NCBI RefSeq assembly: GCF_031179985.1
Contig: NZ_JAPSHJ010000032.1
Coordinates: 1 to 43,070, forward strand
DNA: 43,070 nt
Reading direction: 5' to 3'
Origin: Arthrobacter sp.
GTDB taxonomy: Bacteria > Actinomycetota > Actinomycetes > Actinomycetales > Micrococcaceae
The notes below the pieces were generated by a model, which was not told the origin of the DNA, made no database searches, and saw nothing but the letters and a program-made list of their open reading frames with translations. Positions 24,282-32,165 of the stretch are shown piece by piece. Position numbers and translations under genes: made by a program. Within the stretch, counting starts at the first letter, position 1; each line of letters opens with the position of its first letter.

Positions 24282-25423
24282 GCAACTCCTTTGCCACCAT
24301 TCCCGACGACGGGACTCCCCTGCGCGTCGTCGTCGTCGGCGCCGGCGGTATGGGCCGCGCGTGGCTGAACGCCGTGGAGGTGTCCCCTCTTGTCGAACTC
24401 GCGGGAATCGTTGACCTCGATCTCGCGGCTGCCAGTGCCGGTGCCGCGGCGGTAGGCCGCCCTGTTCCCGTGGGAACGGGCACCGCCCGGTTAGCGGCCG
24501 ACGTCGGCGCCCAGGCTGTCATCAACGTCACCGTTCCGGCCGCACACCACCCGGTAACCACCGAGGCGCTGGCAGCAGGGCTGCCGGTCCTGGGTGAGAA
24601 ACCGGTGGCTTCCACGCTGGCCCAGGGGATGTCCCTCGCGGCCGCTGCCGAGCTTTCCGGGCAGCTCTTTATGGTGAGCCAGTCCCGCCGGTACAACCCC
24701 CAGCTTTTTGCCGCCAAGCGCCTCGCCTCCTCGATCGGGAACGTCGGTATTGTGTCGGCGGACTTCTTCAAAGCCCCCCGTTTCGGCGGATTCCGTGACG
24801 CCATGGAGCATCCACTCCTGCTGGACATGGCCATCCACCAATTCGACATGGCCAGGTTCCTGCTGGACGCGGATCCGGTGTCCGTTTTCTGCGAGGAGTA
24901 CAACCCATCCTGGAGCTGGTACCGGGGTGATGCCGCGGCCACGGCCATCTTCGAGATGTCCGGCGGCGAACGATTTGTCTTCACTGGCAGCTGGTGCAGC
25001 CCTGGCCTTGAGACGTCCTGGAATGCAGCGTGGCGGATCAGCGGTGAGCATGGATCGGTGATCTGGGATGGGGACAATGAGCCCCTCGTGGAGTCTGCCG
25101 CTGCTTATCGTGAACCTGTCGGCGAGCTCGAAAGCGAGGATCCGGGCCAGGAGATCGCTGGCGCGCTGGTTGATTTCGTGTCGGCGCTCCGGACTGGTGC
25201 CACGCCCATGGGGCAGGTTCACCAGAACATCATGAGCCTGGCCATGGTGGAGTCGGCCGTGCTGAGTGCTTCCAGCGGGAAGAGGGTTATGGTGGATGCC
25301 CTCCTGGAGGAGTCCTACGCCCAGTGCCTCGCCGCCGAGCGCAATCCTGAGGTCCTGGAGATTCTGCGGTCGTGGCCGACCGTCCGGGCTGCACTGGTGG
25401 CGGAGCCAAGCCGGCTGCCCTAG
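24278..25423 (+). CDS. Gfo/Idh/MocA-family dehydrogenase (ThuB-like partner)
   Basis: A 381-residue cytoplasmic NAD(P)-dependent oxidoreductase. The N-terminal Rossmann fold has [10 protein letters not shown] (about 20-29) and the family EKPVA motif near 110. The C-terminal domain contains the conserved [14 protein letters not shown] segment with the catalytic-region His. The GTG start overlaps the ThuA stop (GTGA at 24278-24281), so the two proteins are made together. By analogy with ThuB it probably oxidises C3 of a glucoside. It is the last gene of the importer operon. The presence of both a GH13 hydrolase and this pair suggests two routes for the same or related sugars. Confidence 0.88.
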   Translation: MSNSFATIPDDGTPLRVVVVGAGGMGRAWLNAVEVSPLVELAGIVDLDLAAASAGAAAVGRPVPVGTGTARLAADVGAQAVINVTVPAAHHPVTTEALAAGLPVLGEKPVASTLAQGMSLAAAAELSGQLFMVSQSRRYNPQLFAAKRLASSIGNVGIVSADFFKAPRFGGFRDAMEHPLLLDMAIHQFDMARFLLDADPVSVFCEEYNPSWSWYRGDAAATAIFEMSGGERFVFTGSWCSPGLETSWNAAWRISGEHGSVIWDGDNEPLVESAAAYREPVGELESEDPGQEIAGALVDFVSALRTGATPMGQVHQNIMSLAMVESAVLSASSGKRVMVDALLEESYAQCLAAERNPEVLEILRSWPTVRAALVAEPSRLP

Positions 25424-25584
25424 GCAAGGACGGTCACGGCTGCGGCCAGCCGCGGAACTTGAGGTGATTTTTTGCGAAACTGACGAAATTTTTGATGTTG
25501 TCCGGCCATTCTGGGTCCATAACGCCGGAAACCCAGCAGCCGGGGTCATGTCAACGGTCAAAGACGTCATCAAGGAGCGCCAAC

Positions 25585-25626
25585 ATGGATCCGATCGCAG
25601 ACCTCAAATACAGGGTCACGTCATGA
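25585..25626 (+). CDS. Possible 13-residue leader peptide coupled to the next gene
   Basis: A tiny open frame, MDPIADLKYRVTS, starts at ATG 25585 with an excellent AAGGAG site seven bases upstream. Its stop overlaps the start of the following membrane-protein gene as ATGA at 25623-25626. The downstream gene has no good ribosome site of its own, so reading of this leader probably delivers ribosomes to it. A sequencing or evolutionary frameshift in a once longer protein is the alternative. Confidence 0.45.
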   Translation: MDPIADLKYRVTS

Positions 25627-26021
25627 ATTCCGGGCTGCTGGCCCTGGCTTCCTTTGGAGCCACTCTGCCCGGCATGATCCTGTTGGTCCTCGGACAGACC
25701 ATGGTGGTGGTTTGCCTGTGCTTTGACTTGGTCGGCATGCTCTCGGTGCCCAGATCCCACGGCAGGTACGTGGCCAACACTGGTTTCCGCACACTGGCCT
25801 TGCCATCGATTCTGGTCACCGCTGTGGGCGTTCTGATGGACGCGGCCTTCTGGGCGTGGATGGACGTGGCGTTCGGGACGTTCATCATGGTGGCCCTGGT
25901 CTTCCGTCTCCACGCCAGCAAGGACGAAGACAACTGGTGGAAGGGCAAAGGCAAGAAACTGGCCCGTTGGTTCCGGGATCAGACGGAGACGCGGTTGGTC
26001 CCGGCACGGGCGGCCGGCTAG
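25623..26021 (+). CDS. Small hypothetical membrane protein
   Basis: A 132-residue protein with three or so transmembrane segments (LALASFGATLPGMILLVLG, MVVVCLCFDLVGML and LALPSILVTAVGVLMDAAFW, then VAFGTFIMVALVF) and a basic, tryptophan-containing C-terminal tail (DNWWKGKGKKLARWFRD). I do not recognise it. The frame is open far upstream, and ATG 25548 would add a hydrophilic extension. I prefer ATG 25623 because it places the first membrane helix near the N-terminus and is coupled to the leader frame at 25585. It is convergent with the penicillin-binding protein gene. Confidence 0.65.
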   Translation: MNSGLLALASFGATLPGMILLVLGQTMVVVCLCFDLVGMLSVPRSHGRYVANTGFRTLALPSILVTAVGVLMDAAFWAWMDVAFGTFIMVALVFRLHASKDEDNWWKGKGKKLARWFRDQTETRLVPARAAG

Positions 26022-26067
26022 CTGCAGTCCTGTCAATGGGTGGGGAGTCAGGGCCTCAGCGTAGCTC

Positions 26068-28221
26068 TCAGGGCTTCATCATTGACGCGGGTGGGCCGGG
26101 AAATGGTGCCGCCGGGTAAAGTCCAGCAACCTGCAGCATGTAGTTCACCCATTGCGGGCCGGCGATCATATAGCCGTCAACCCGCTGATAGAACTTGCCG
26201 TTGATGGTCAGATTGTGGCCCGGCCGGCTCTGACCTTCCAGGGTGTCCCCAAAGAATGATGCGGTGGAAAGTCCGGAAGTGTAGCCAGCCACCCAACTGG
26301 CGCCGTTGTTGTTGGACGTTCCGGTCTTGGCGGCCGTGGGAAGTTTGTCGTGGATCTTGGGGTTGATGTGTACCCCTGATCCCACTTTCAACACGTCCTG
26401 CAGGACTGCATTCACACCGCGGGCAACTTCGGGTTTGATAGCGTCCCGGCAGCTGGTTGATTGAGCCGGGAATTTTCGCCCGCTGGGATCGGTGACGTCA
26501 AGGATGGCGATCGGAGTGCAGTATTTGCCGTCATTCGCGAAGGTCGCAAAGGCATTGGCCAAATGGAGCGGGGCAACCCCGATTGCTCCGAGGAGGTTGC
26601 CGAGTTGGTGCATGTTGACTGGAGCACCATCCAGGCCGCTGTGGATCCCTACTGCGTCCACCATCTTTTGGATTCCGCAGAAGTCCAGCTGGGTGGCCGA
26701 CGCGAACGTCGCTGTGTTGATGGAGTTGTACAGCCCATAGTTGATGGGCATTTTCCGGTAGTACCCTTCATCGGCATTCTGCAGGTCGTCCGCGGTTCCC
26801 AGGCCAGCATTCTTTTCGGCCGTGCTGTAGCCGCCTAGCACCTTCCCGCAACTGGACCGCCACGGAAAATTAAGCGGATAGGTCCGCCGCGAGGCATCCA
26901 CTTCGGCCGTCATGGATTTGCCCTCATTGAGCCATTGGGCAAACGTGAACGGCTTCATAGTAGATCCGGGCTGGAAGCCGCCGGCCCCGTTGAGGTCACC
27001 TCCGTTGGCGTCCTTGGCATCGACGTTGAAGTTCAGCTGAGTATCAAACTTGCCTTCCTGAGGAAGGAAAACAGTGTTCTGGGCCATGGACAGGATTCTT
27101 CCGGTACCTGGCTGGACCGTTACCAGGGCAGCGCCCCACTTATCAGGGTTGGGCCCTGCCGTCGCGTCCACCTGGGCCTGGGCTGGCCCCTGCAATCTGC
27201 TGTCCAATGTGGTGATGATGGTCAGTCCGCCGCGGTAGAGGTGCCGCTCACGCTCGGAAATATCAGCGCCGTACGCAGGGTCGTTGAGGATCAGGTGCGA
27301 GACATAGTCGCAGAAATACACGGCCATTTCGGCCCCAGCGCAGCCTTGCTTTGACGGCGTGATCTTAAGTTCGACGCCGGAGGCCACGGCCGCGTCATGC
27401 TCTGCCTGCTGAATCATCCGCTCTTCGAGCATGTTTCCGAGCACCTGGTTACGCCGCTGCAGCGCGTTTTCAGGATTCACTGAGGGGTCGTAGAAGCTGG
27501 GACTGTTGACCAGCCCCGCGAGCAACGCGGACTGTTGCAAATTTAGCTCTTTGGCCGACGTGCTGAAGAAATACCGGGATGCGGCTTCTATCCCGTAGGC
27601 ATTGGCATTGAAGAAAACAATGTTCAGGTAGCCCTCGAGTATCTGGTCCTTGGTGAACTTCTTCTCAAGTTCAAGGGCCAGCTTCATCTCACGCAGCTTG
27701 TCACCGATTGTTTTTTGGCCGCTGAGCACGATTTCTTCGGTGTTGCCTTCGGAGAGGCGGGATTCGTTGAGGACGTTGGTGACATATTGCTGGGTAATCG
27801 TGGACGCACCCTGCCGCCCCCCGCTGCTGAGGTTCGAACTCAGTGCCCGCACAATGCCTTGAGGATCAACGCCTGCGTGCTCGTGAAAACGGCTGTCCTC
27901 GATGGCAATAACGGCATTCTTCATATGGGGCGAGATTTGGTCCAGCGGTACGCGCACGCGGTTCTCGGCATAGAACGTGGCAATGGGTTTACCGTCAGCA
28001 GTGAGAACCTTGGTGGATTGCGATGGAGCGTCTACGTCCAGTTCGCCCGGGAGGTTGTTGAAAAAGGCAACGGAATTGCTCACAGTCGTCCCTGTGACGG
28101 CCACTGCGGGCACCACAAAACCGGCCGCAATCACGCCACACAGCACACTCACCACCAAAAATCCGAGGACCCTTGCGAGGGCCCCACCAAGAGTCAGCTT
28201 TGGGCTATCTTTCAGCTCCAT
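26068..28221 (-). CDS. Class A penicillin-binding protein (bifunctional transglycosylase/transpeptidase)
   Basis: A 717-residue cell-wall synthase anchored by one N-terminal helix (about 18-42). The GT51 transglycosylase domain has catalytic Glu108 in IAIEDSRFHEH and the motif ASTITQQY (139-146). The transpeptidase domain has the active Ser420 in STMK, SIN at 500-502 and KTG at 632-634. It polymerises lipid II and cross-links peptide stems outside the membrane. No PASTA domain follows, and the C-terminus is short and Pro-rich. The frame extends to 28455, but ATG 28221 with TTGGAGAG upstream gives the normal cytoplasmic N-terminus. It is divergent from the PAP2 phosphatase gene, whose activity could recycle the lipid carrier the PBP releases. 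Confidence 0.93.
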   Translation of the reverse strand: MELKDSPKLTLGGALARVLGFLVVSVLCGVIAAGFVVPAVAVTGTTVSNSVAFFNNLPGELDVDAPSQSTKVLTADGKPIATFYAENRVRVPLDQISPHMKNAVIAIEDSRFHEHAGVDPQGIVRALSSNLSSGGRQGASTITQQYVTNVLNESRLSEGNTEEIVLSGQKTIGDKLREMKLALELEKKFTKDQILEGYLNIVFFNANAYGIEAASRYFFSTSAKELNLQQSALLAGLVNSPSFYDPSVNPENALQRRNQVLGNMLEERMIQQAEHDAAVASGVELKITPSKQGCAGAEMAVYFCDYVSHLILNDPAYGADISERERHLYRGGLTIITTLDSRLQGPAQAQVDATAGPNPDKWGAALVTVQPGTGRILSMAQNTVFLPQEGKFDTQLNFNVDAKDANGGDLNGAGGFQPGSTMKPFTFAQWLNEGKSMTAEVDASRRTYPLNFPWRSSCGKVLGGYSTAEKNAGLGTADDLQNADEGYYRKMPINYGLYNSINTATFASATQLDFCGIQKMVDAVGIHSGLDGAPVNMHQLGNLLGAIGVAPLHLANAFATFANDGKYCTPIAILDVTDPSGRKFPAQSTSCRDAIKPEVARGVNAVLQDVLKVGSGVHINPKIHDKLPTAAKTGTSNNNGASWVAGYTSGLSTASFFGDTLEGQSRPGHNLTINGKFYQRVDGYMIAGPQWVNYMLQVAGLYPAAPFPGPPASMMKP

Positions 28222-28407
28222 GGCTCTCCAACTCAACGTGGTGCAACGTGTTTCCACAATACGCCCGGCCGACTCGGCGTTCCAGAGGCCCGCCGCGGTG
28301 AACGGCCCCCGCCATCCGCTCAGCGTCCTCCCACCTACACGTGGAATACTTCCGGTGGAAGACTTGAACCCCCTCCTTTTCCTGCAGATCCATGCCAGAA
28401 AGTAGAC

Positions 28408-29133
28408 ATGAAGGAACCACGCCGCCCCCTGCCTTGCCTCCGCATGCCAGGCCAAAGCTGGCTGTTACTGGCAGCGTCCTTCGGACTGTTTGCGCTGACG
28501 CTGGGGCTGGGATATCTGGGGAAAACCTACGGATCCCCGGGGCCGGACCTGGCAATGGATCAACTGCTCGTTCCCGGGCGAAACCCCGTGCTCACAGGAC
28601 TGTTCCTCACCGCTGATGCCATCTTTTCCCCGCTGGGGAACATCATTATTCTCGCGCTCGCCTGCCTGCTCCTGATGATTCTGAAGAAGCCGCTCACAGC
28701 GATCGCGTTCGGATCGCTGGTTGCCGTTGGGTGGCTGTCTTCCGAATTGGGGAAAATCGCAGTCCTCCGGCTAAGACCACCGGCGGACGCCACGCAAGCC
28801 CTGATCGCAGAAGCCGGCCACGACAGCTTCCCCAGCGGGCACACGGCGTTCGCAGCGGCGCTCGTGTGGGGTGCCATTCTCGTGCTGGCGCAGACCCGGC
28901 ATCAACGAACAGTCGCTGCCGTCGCCGGCGCAGTTCTCGTCATAGTGGTTGCATACTCCCGCCTGTATCTGGGCGTGCATTACCCCAGTGATGTTTTGGG
29001 TGCCGTACTCATCAGTACGGCCGCCGTACTGTTCTGGCTGCCCGTCTGGAACAGGCTGATCGAACCGCCATTGCGCAGGTCCTCCCTCATGGTCAGAATG
29101 GCTAATACTCCAAAAGGAGGAGGTGGCAGATGA
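28408..29133 (+). CDS. PAP2-family membrane phosphatase
   Basis: A 241-residue membrane enzyme with about six helices and all three phosphatase motifs: K116-x6-RP (KIAVLRLRP), PSGH (SFPSGHT) and SR-x5-H-x3-D (SRLYLGVHYPSD). Such proteins dephosphorylate lipid pyrophosphates such as undecaprenyl pyrophosphate, or phosphatidate; which one is not visible here. An open frame runs upstream from 27715 through the PBP gene, but that part is a shadow. ATG 28408 gives the correct membrane topology. It is followed by a four-base overlap with a small gene. Confidence 0.9.
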   Translation: MKEPRRPLPCLRMPGQSWLLLAASFGLFALTLGLGYLGKTYGSPGPDLAMDQLLVPGRNPVLTGLFLTADAIFSPLGNIIILALACLLLMILKKPLTAIAFGSLVAVGWLSSELGKIAVLRLRPPADATQALIAEAGHDSFPSGHTAFAAALVWGAILVLAQTRHQRTVAAVAGAVLVIVVAYSRLYLGVHYPSDVLGAVLISTAAVLFWLPVWNRLIEPPLRRSSLMVRMANTPKGGGGR

Positions 29134-29324
29134 GTAAGGACATCCAGATGGTTCTGGAAAAAGCCGATGAAGAAATGATTTTCCTGGGCCCCGATCATCC
29201 CTACTACGGGCTGCTGGCAGCTCTGGTCACCTCTGTGAGGAATGCCTGGCAGGAGGGTCACGACAGTGCATCCGGGGGTCCCGCAGAGAACCCCTACGGT
29301 TTCAGGTCAAGAGGCCCGCTCTAA
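29130..29324 (+). CDS. Small hypothetical protein coupled to the PAP2 phosphatase
   Basis: A 64-residue soluble protein (MSKDIQMVLEKADEEMIFLGPDHPYYG...), mostly helical at first and Gly/Pro/Ser-rich at the end. It starts at ATG 29130, overlapping the phosphatase stop as ATGA, with AAAGGAGGAGG upstream. Dedicated initiation and coupling argue that it is real. No family is recognised. Confidence 0.7.
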   Translation: MSKDIQMVLEKADEEMIFLGPDHPYYGLLAALVTSVRNAWQEGHDSASGGPAENPYGFRSRGPL

Positions 29325-29368
29325 GCATCCGCCCTGACACGAACCATCCTCAACGCGGCCGACATGAC

Positions 29369-29411
29369 GGAAGCCCCTGCGCGAGCCTGTGACTCAAGCG
29401 CGGGGGCTTCC
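29369..29411 (+). terminator. Long GC-rich hairpin after the PAP2 operon
   Basis: GGAAGCCCC-T-GCGC (29369-29382) pairs with GCGC-G-GGGCTTCC (29398-29411) as a 14-bp stem including one G-U pair, with a 15-nt loop. No T-run follows, but its position 45 bases after the last stop fits an operon end. Confidence 0.55.
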
Positions 29412-29581
29412 AGGCACTCCGGTCTTCGGGGGAAAGCGGAGGCTTAGAGAACAAAGTACAGCGTATTCAGGCTGCAAAAGCCCAAAAAATGCGTTCTTGA
29501 TTCAACCTTGAGTCAGACTTATGGCGGTAGCGGTTTCCGGCGCTCAAGCGGGCATGAGGCTATGCTGGAAGAAGCCGGCTT

Positions 29582-29618
29582 GTGGGCTGGGGAACCCCCG
29601 AAAGGGGTCTGAGCCCAC
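29582..29618 (+). promoter_or_regulatory. Structured 5' leader hairpin with GAAA tetraloop before an ANTAR gene
   Basis: An outer stem GTGGGCT (29582-29588) / AGCCCAC (29612-29618) encloses an inner stem CCCC-GAAA-GGGG (29596-29607). The GAAA is a GNRA tetraloop. It ends 27 bases before the start codon of a GAF-ANTAR gene. It does not show the tandem hexaloops known for ANTAR targets, so a regulatory role is only a possibility. Confidence 0.4.
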
Positions 29619-29645
29619 GCCCCCGAACCCGACCAAGAGGCAATC

Positions 29646-30365
29646 ATGTCCAAACAGCTTCCCCTCGACGAACTCTCTTCTGTCATCGCCCGGGTGAAGG
29701 GACTCCTCCTTACCGAGGAGAAAGTTGACCGCGCTGTACAGTTGCTCGCAGCAGCCGCAAAGCAGGCCATTCCGGGGACGCTGGGGGCAGGTATCTCCCT
29801 CCTCGATACGCAGGGCAGACGCACCAGCAGCGCGGCCACCGACAAGATTGTGGAACGGGCGGATACCGCACAATACGAGCTGGGGCAGGGACCATGCCTG
29901 ACCGCATGGGCTTCGGAAGCAACAATTCTCGTCGAGGACGTGCAGACGGAAACCCGGTGGCCGGAATGGTGCGCCGCAATGAAGGATCTCCCCATCCGTT
30001 CAGTGTTGAGCACCCCACTGACAGCGGGCAAAGAATCACTCGGCGCGCTAAAAATCTACGCCGCCCAGCCCGGGATCTATGACGGGGAAACAAGCCGGCT
30101 CCTTCAACTCTTCGCAGGCCCTGCCGCCACCCTCCTGGCGAACGTCCAGAGTTCTGAAACGCCGCGCCGCATCAGCAATTCGCTCGAAACTGCGCTTTAC
30201 AGCAGGGACACCGTAGCGAGGGCGACCGGGATATTGATGGAGCGGCATGGACTAAGCAGCGACGACGCAATGCAAGAACTCCTGAGCCGCGTCCGTACAG
30301 ACCGGACAACGCTCTTGGAAGAGTGCAGTCGGATCATTGCGGCTATACCGGGACGCCGCGGGTAG
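29646..30365 (+). CDS. GAF and ANTAR domain protein
   Basis: A 239-residue predicted RNA-binding antiterminator. The GAF domain covers about 20-165 (GAGISLLD, ELGQGPCLTAWASEATILVEDVQTETRWPEW, SVLSTPLTAGKESLGALKIYA). The ANTAR domain covers about 172-232 (SLETALYSRDTVARATGILMERHGLSSDDAMQELL). It belongs to a different subgroup from the two paralogues at 7980 and 31269, as its ANTAR region is RDTVARATGILMERHG rather than AIMAQNRCS-like. The start is ATG 29646 with AAGAGG five bases upstream. It is followed by a small gene after 11 bases in the same operon. Signal and RNA target are unknown. Confidence 0.9.
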   Translation: MSKQLPLDELSSVIARVKGLLLTEEKVDRAVQLLAAAAKQAIPGTLGAGISLLDTQGRRTSSAATDKIVERADTAQYELGQGPCLTAWASEATILVEDVQTETRWPEWCAAMKDLPIRSVLSTPLTAGKESLGALKIYAAQPGIYDGETSRLLQLFAGPAATLLANVQSSETPRRISNSLETALYSRDTVARATGILMERHGLSSDDAMQELLSRVRTDRTTLLEECSRIIAAIPGRRG

Positions 30366-30376
30366 AGGAGTCACCG

Positions 30377-30688
30377 ATGGGGTTCGAAGCCCACGAAGAA
30401 GAACAGTGCCGGCTGCTCAGGAAGGCACTTAAATCCGCTGACATCACCCCAGCGGACCTATGGCTGGCGTATTTCAGCATCGGTGGAGCTGTGGGTGAAT
30501 ACGAGGTCGACGCGTACCTGCAGGGACTATTCTCCCTGCCCATGCTGCAGCGGGACCTGCTGGCCTGCGCCGCCAACGAACTGATCGAAGCAGTTCCACC
30601 GCTGCCACGTGCCCCTTACGCTGAGGAGCTCGAGGACAGCCACGACGCCGGCGGCACCGGCACAAAGAACTCCAAGAGGAACACCTGA
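30377..30688 (+). CDS. Small hypothetical protein downstream of the GAF-ANTAR gene
   Basis: A 103-residue soluble, mainly helical protein (EEQCRLLRKALKSADITPADLWLAYFSIGGAVGEYEVDAYLQGL), with an acidic to basic C-terminal tail. The frame extends upstream, but ATG 30377 after GAGGAG is the likely start, 11 bases after the ANTAR gene stop. Co-transcription suggests it may act with that regulator. I do not recognise a family. Confidence 0.7.
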   Translation: MGFEAHEEEQCRLLRKALKSADITPADLWLAYFSIGGAVGEYEVDAYLQGLFSLPMLQRDLLACAANELIEAVPPLPRAPYAEELEDSHDAGGTGTKNSKRNT

Positions 30689-30704
30689 AGCAGGCAGGAG
30701 GGGT

Positions 30705-31139
30705 TCAGTCAGGGATCTCCATCTGGAAGCCGCAATTGCATCTGAGGACGCGGGTCCGAAGGTAAACGTCCAGGAGCGCTTCAGGCTCCCGCTCCGTTTT
30801 CATGGCGGCATAGGCGTTGCGGAGCTCGGAACCGGCCACGTGCATAGGTTCACCGCAGTGGATGTATTCCCCGCCAAACTGCAATACCCCCAGCGACCTT
30901 GGGGGCCCGGGACGGTTGAGGATCGCCGCCACCTGCGGCACACCAGCAGCATGCTCGTAGAAGAATTCACACTCCCCGCACGTGTAGGAAACCCTGACGT
31001 GGTCCCGTTCCCCTCCTTCGGGTGCTTCGATTGACTCGACGATCAGGAAACGATCGGTATGACATTGGGTGCACCACAGCCGCTGGCTGTAGGGATGGTG
31101 GGCGCCGCCTGGAACGAAGCGGTTGGAGATGGTCGACAC
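30705..31139 (-). CDS. Hypothetical protein with zinc-ribbon cysteine pairs
   Basis: A 144-residue soluble protein. Two CxxC pairs occur at about 23-26 (CTQC) and 54-57 (CGEC), with a further Cys near 94 (YIHCGEP) and a C-terminal CNC (LRCNCGF). The first two pairs look like one zinc ribbon, the last three cysteines perhaps a second. The start is GTG 31139 with CAGGAG upstream at good spacing. No known family is apparent. Nucleic-acid or protein binding is possible. It is convergent with the small gene after the ANTAR gene. Confidence 0.7.
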   Translation of the reverse strand: MSTISNRFVPGGAHHPYSQRLWCTQCHTDRFLIVESIEAPEGGERDHVRVSYTCGECEFFYEHAAGVPQVAAILNRPGPPRSLGVLQFGGEYIHCGEPMHVAGSELRNAYAAMKTEREPEALLDVYLRTRVLRCNCGFQMEIPD

Positions 31140-31268
31140 TGACAGAACTCCTGCTGTATGGGAGGCCTATGCCCACGCTGCTTGAGCGATGCTCCCGAGA
31201 TCAGGCTAACGTCCGCCAGCCAATCCGACAAGCACCCGGCTCCGTCCACAAGACGCCCCTCGCACCCC

Positions 31269-32015
31269 CTACTCGTCAAAGTGGGTGTGCACAGCCGAGC
31301 CCTCACTGATGGATGCAATGATCCCCGCGGCCACGTCCCGAAGCTTGATATTCCGGCTGTTCGAGGCCCTGTTCAGCATCTGTTGGGCGGCATCCTGGCT
31401 GCACCTGTTCTGCGCCATGATCGCTCCGACAGCGAGGTCAATAGTGGTCCGGGACTGCATTGCGGCCGCGAGGTCATTGCGCGCTTCGGTCAGCTGCGCT
31501 ATCCGCAGTGCCAGCCGCAGGTTCTTCGAGATCCGTTCCGCAAAATCTTCGGCCTCAGCAATGTCCTCCCCGGAGAATCCATGGGCCTCCGGCGAGTACA
31601 GATTAAGCGCCGCCCTCGTTTCCCCTTCGAGAGGAAGCGGCACACCCAGAATGGACAGGATGCCCTGACCTCCTACGGCATGGACATAGTCCGGCCAGCG
31701 TGATTCATCACGGAGATCCGGCACATGAATGGTGGCCATTTCCTTCATCGCAGTCAGGCACGGCCCCTCACCGAAAGTGTTCTGCAGCTCGTCCATGGCC
31801 CGTGCGCAATCATTGCTGCTGGCAATTGTCAGTGCCCGTTTCCGCCGGATTACGGTGATGCCACAGTAGACACTCAGGCCTGGCTTGGACAGGCTGCCCG
31901 CGGAGTAGGCCGCGAGCTCGTTAAGAAACTCCCCCACGTCTGAGCTGTCCAACACCAGGTCCTGCAGATGGAGTCCAATCTCCGCCGCCGTTTCCTTCTT
32001 GGCGTCACCGGCCAT
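31269..32015 (-). CDS. GAF and ANTAR domain protein (paralogue of the one at 7980)
   Basis: A 248-residue predicted antiterminator of the same length and layout as the protein at 7980-8723. Shared blocks include LVLDSSDVGEFLNEL, FGEGPCLTA, VPLPLEGETRAALNLYS and the ANTAR motif AIMAQNRCSQ, ending THFDE versus THFEA. The frame is open to 32153, but ATG 32015 matches the N-terminus of the paralogue. The ribosome site is a G-rich run (GAGGGGG) rather far upstream. The two copies probably sense related signals; the RNA targets are unknown. Confidence 0.88.
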   Translation of the reverse strand: MAGDAKKETAAEIGLHLQDLVLDSSDVGEFLNELAAYSAGSLSKPGLSVYCGITVIRRKRALTIASSNDCARAMDELQNTFGEGPCLTAMKEMATIHVPDLRDESRWPDYVHAVGGQGILSILGVPLPLEGETRAALNLYSPEAHGFSGEDIAEAEDFAERISKNLRLALRIAQLTEARNDLAAAMQSRTTIDLAVGAIMAQNRCSQDAAQQMLNRASNSRNIKLRDVAAGIIASISEGSAVHTHFDE

Positions 32016-32165
32016 GGGAAGGCCCCCTCTCCACCTTGCCTCAACACGTAGGCGGGAAACTCCAGCGAGGCACAGGCAGGCATGGCCCGGACGCTGCTGA
32101 ACGGTACTCTCCAGAATAGTCCTTCCGGGCGGGACTGTGCGGGTCCCAGGCACGCATCCTGGTCA

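Larger units (their letters stand above)
29325..29645 (+). other. 321-bp gene-free region with terminator hairpin, tandem motif and structured leader
   Basis: Apart from the 29369 hairpin this gap holds an AT-rich stretch near 29450-29520 with tandem TTGAT-TCA and TTGAG-TCA copies (29497 and 29508, 11 bp apart). A possible weak promoter is TTGATT at 29497-29502 with TATGGC at 29520-29525. The 65 bases before the next gene are strongly structured. No coding frame with a ribosome site was seen. Confidence 0.5.

Noticed and set aside
25266..25622. Upstream extension of the small membrane protein into the dehydrogenase gene
   Set aside because: The first 50 or so residues are the dehydrogenase gene read out of frame, and the next part is intergenic sequence.
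27715..28407. N-terminal extension of the PAP2 phosphatase frame
   Set aside because: It runs antisense through the PBP gene; the residues before MKEPRRPL have no membrane character and do not resemble PAP2 proteins.
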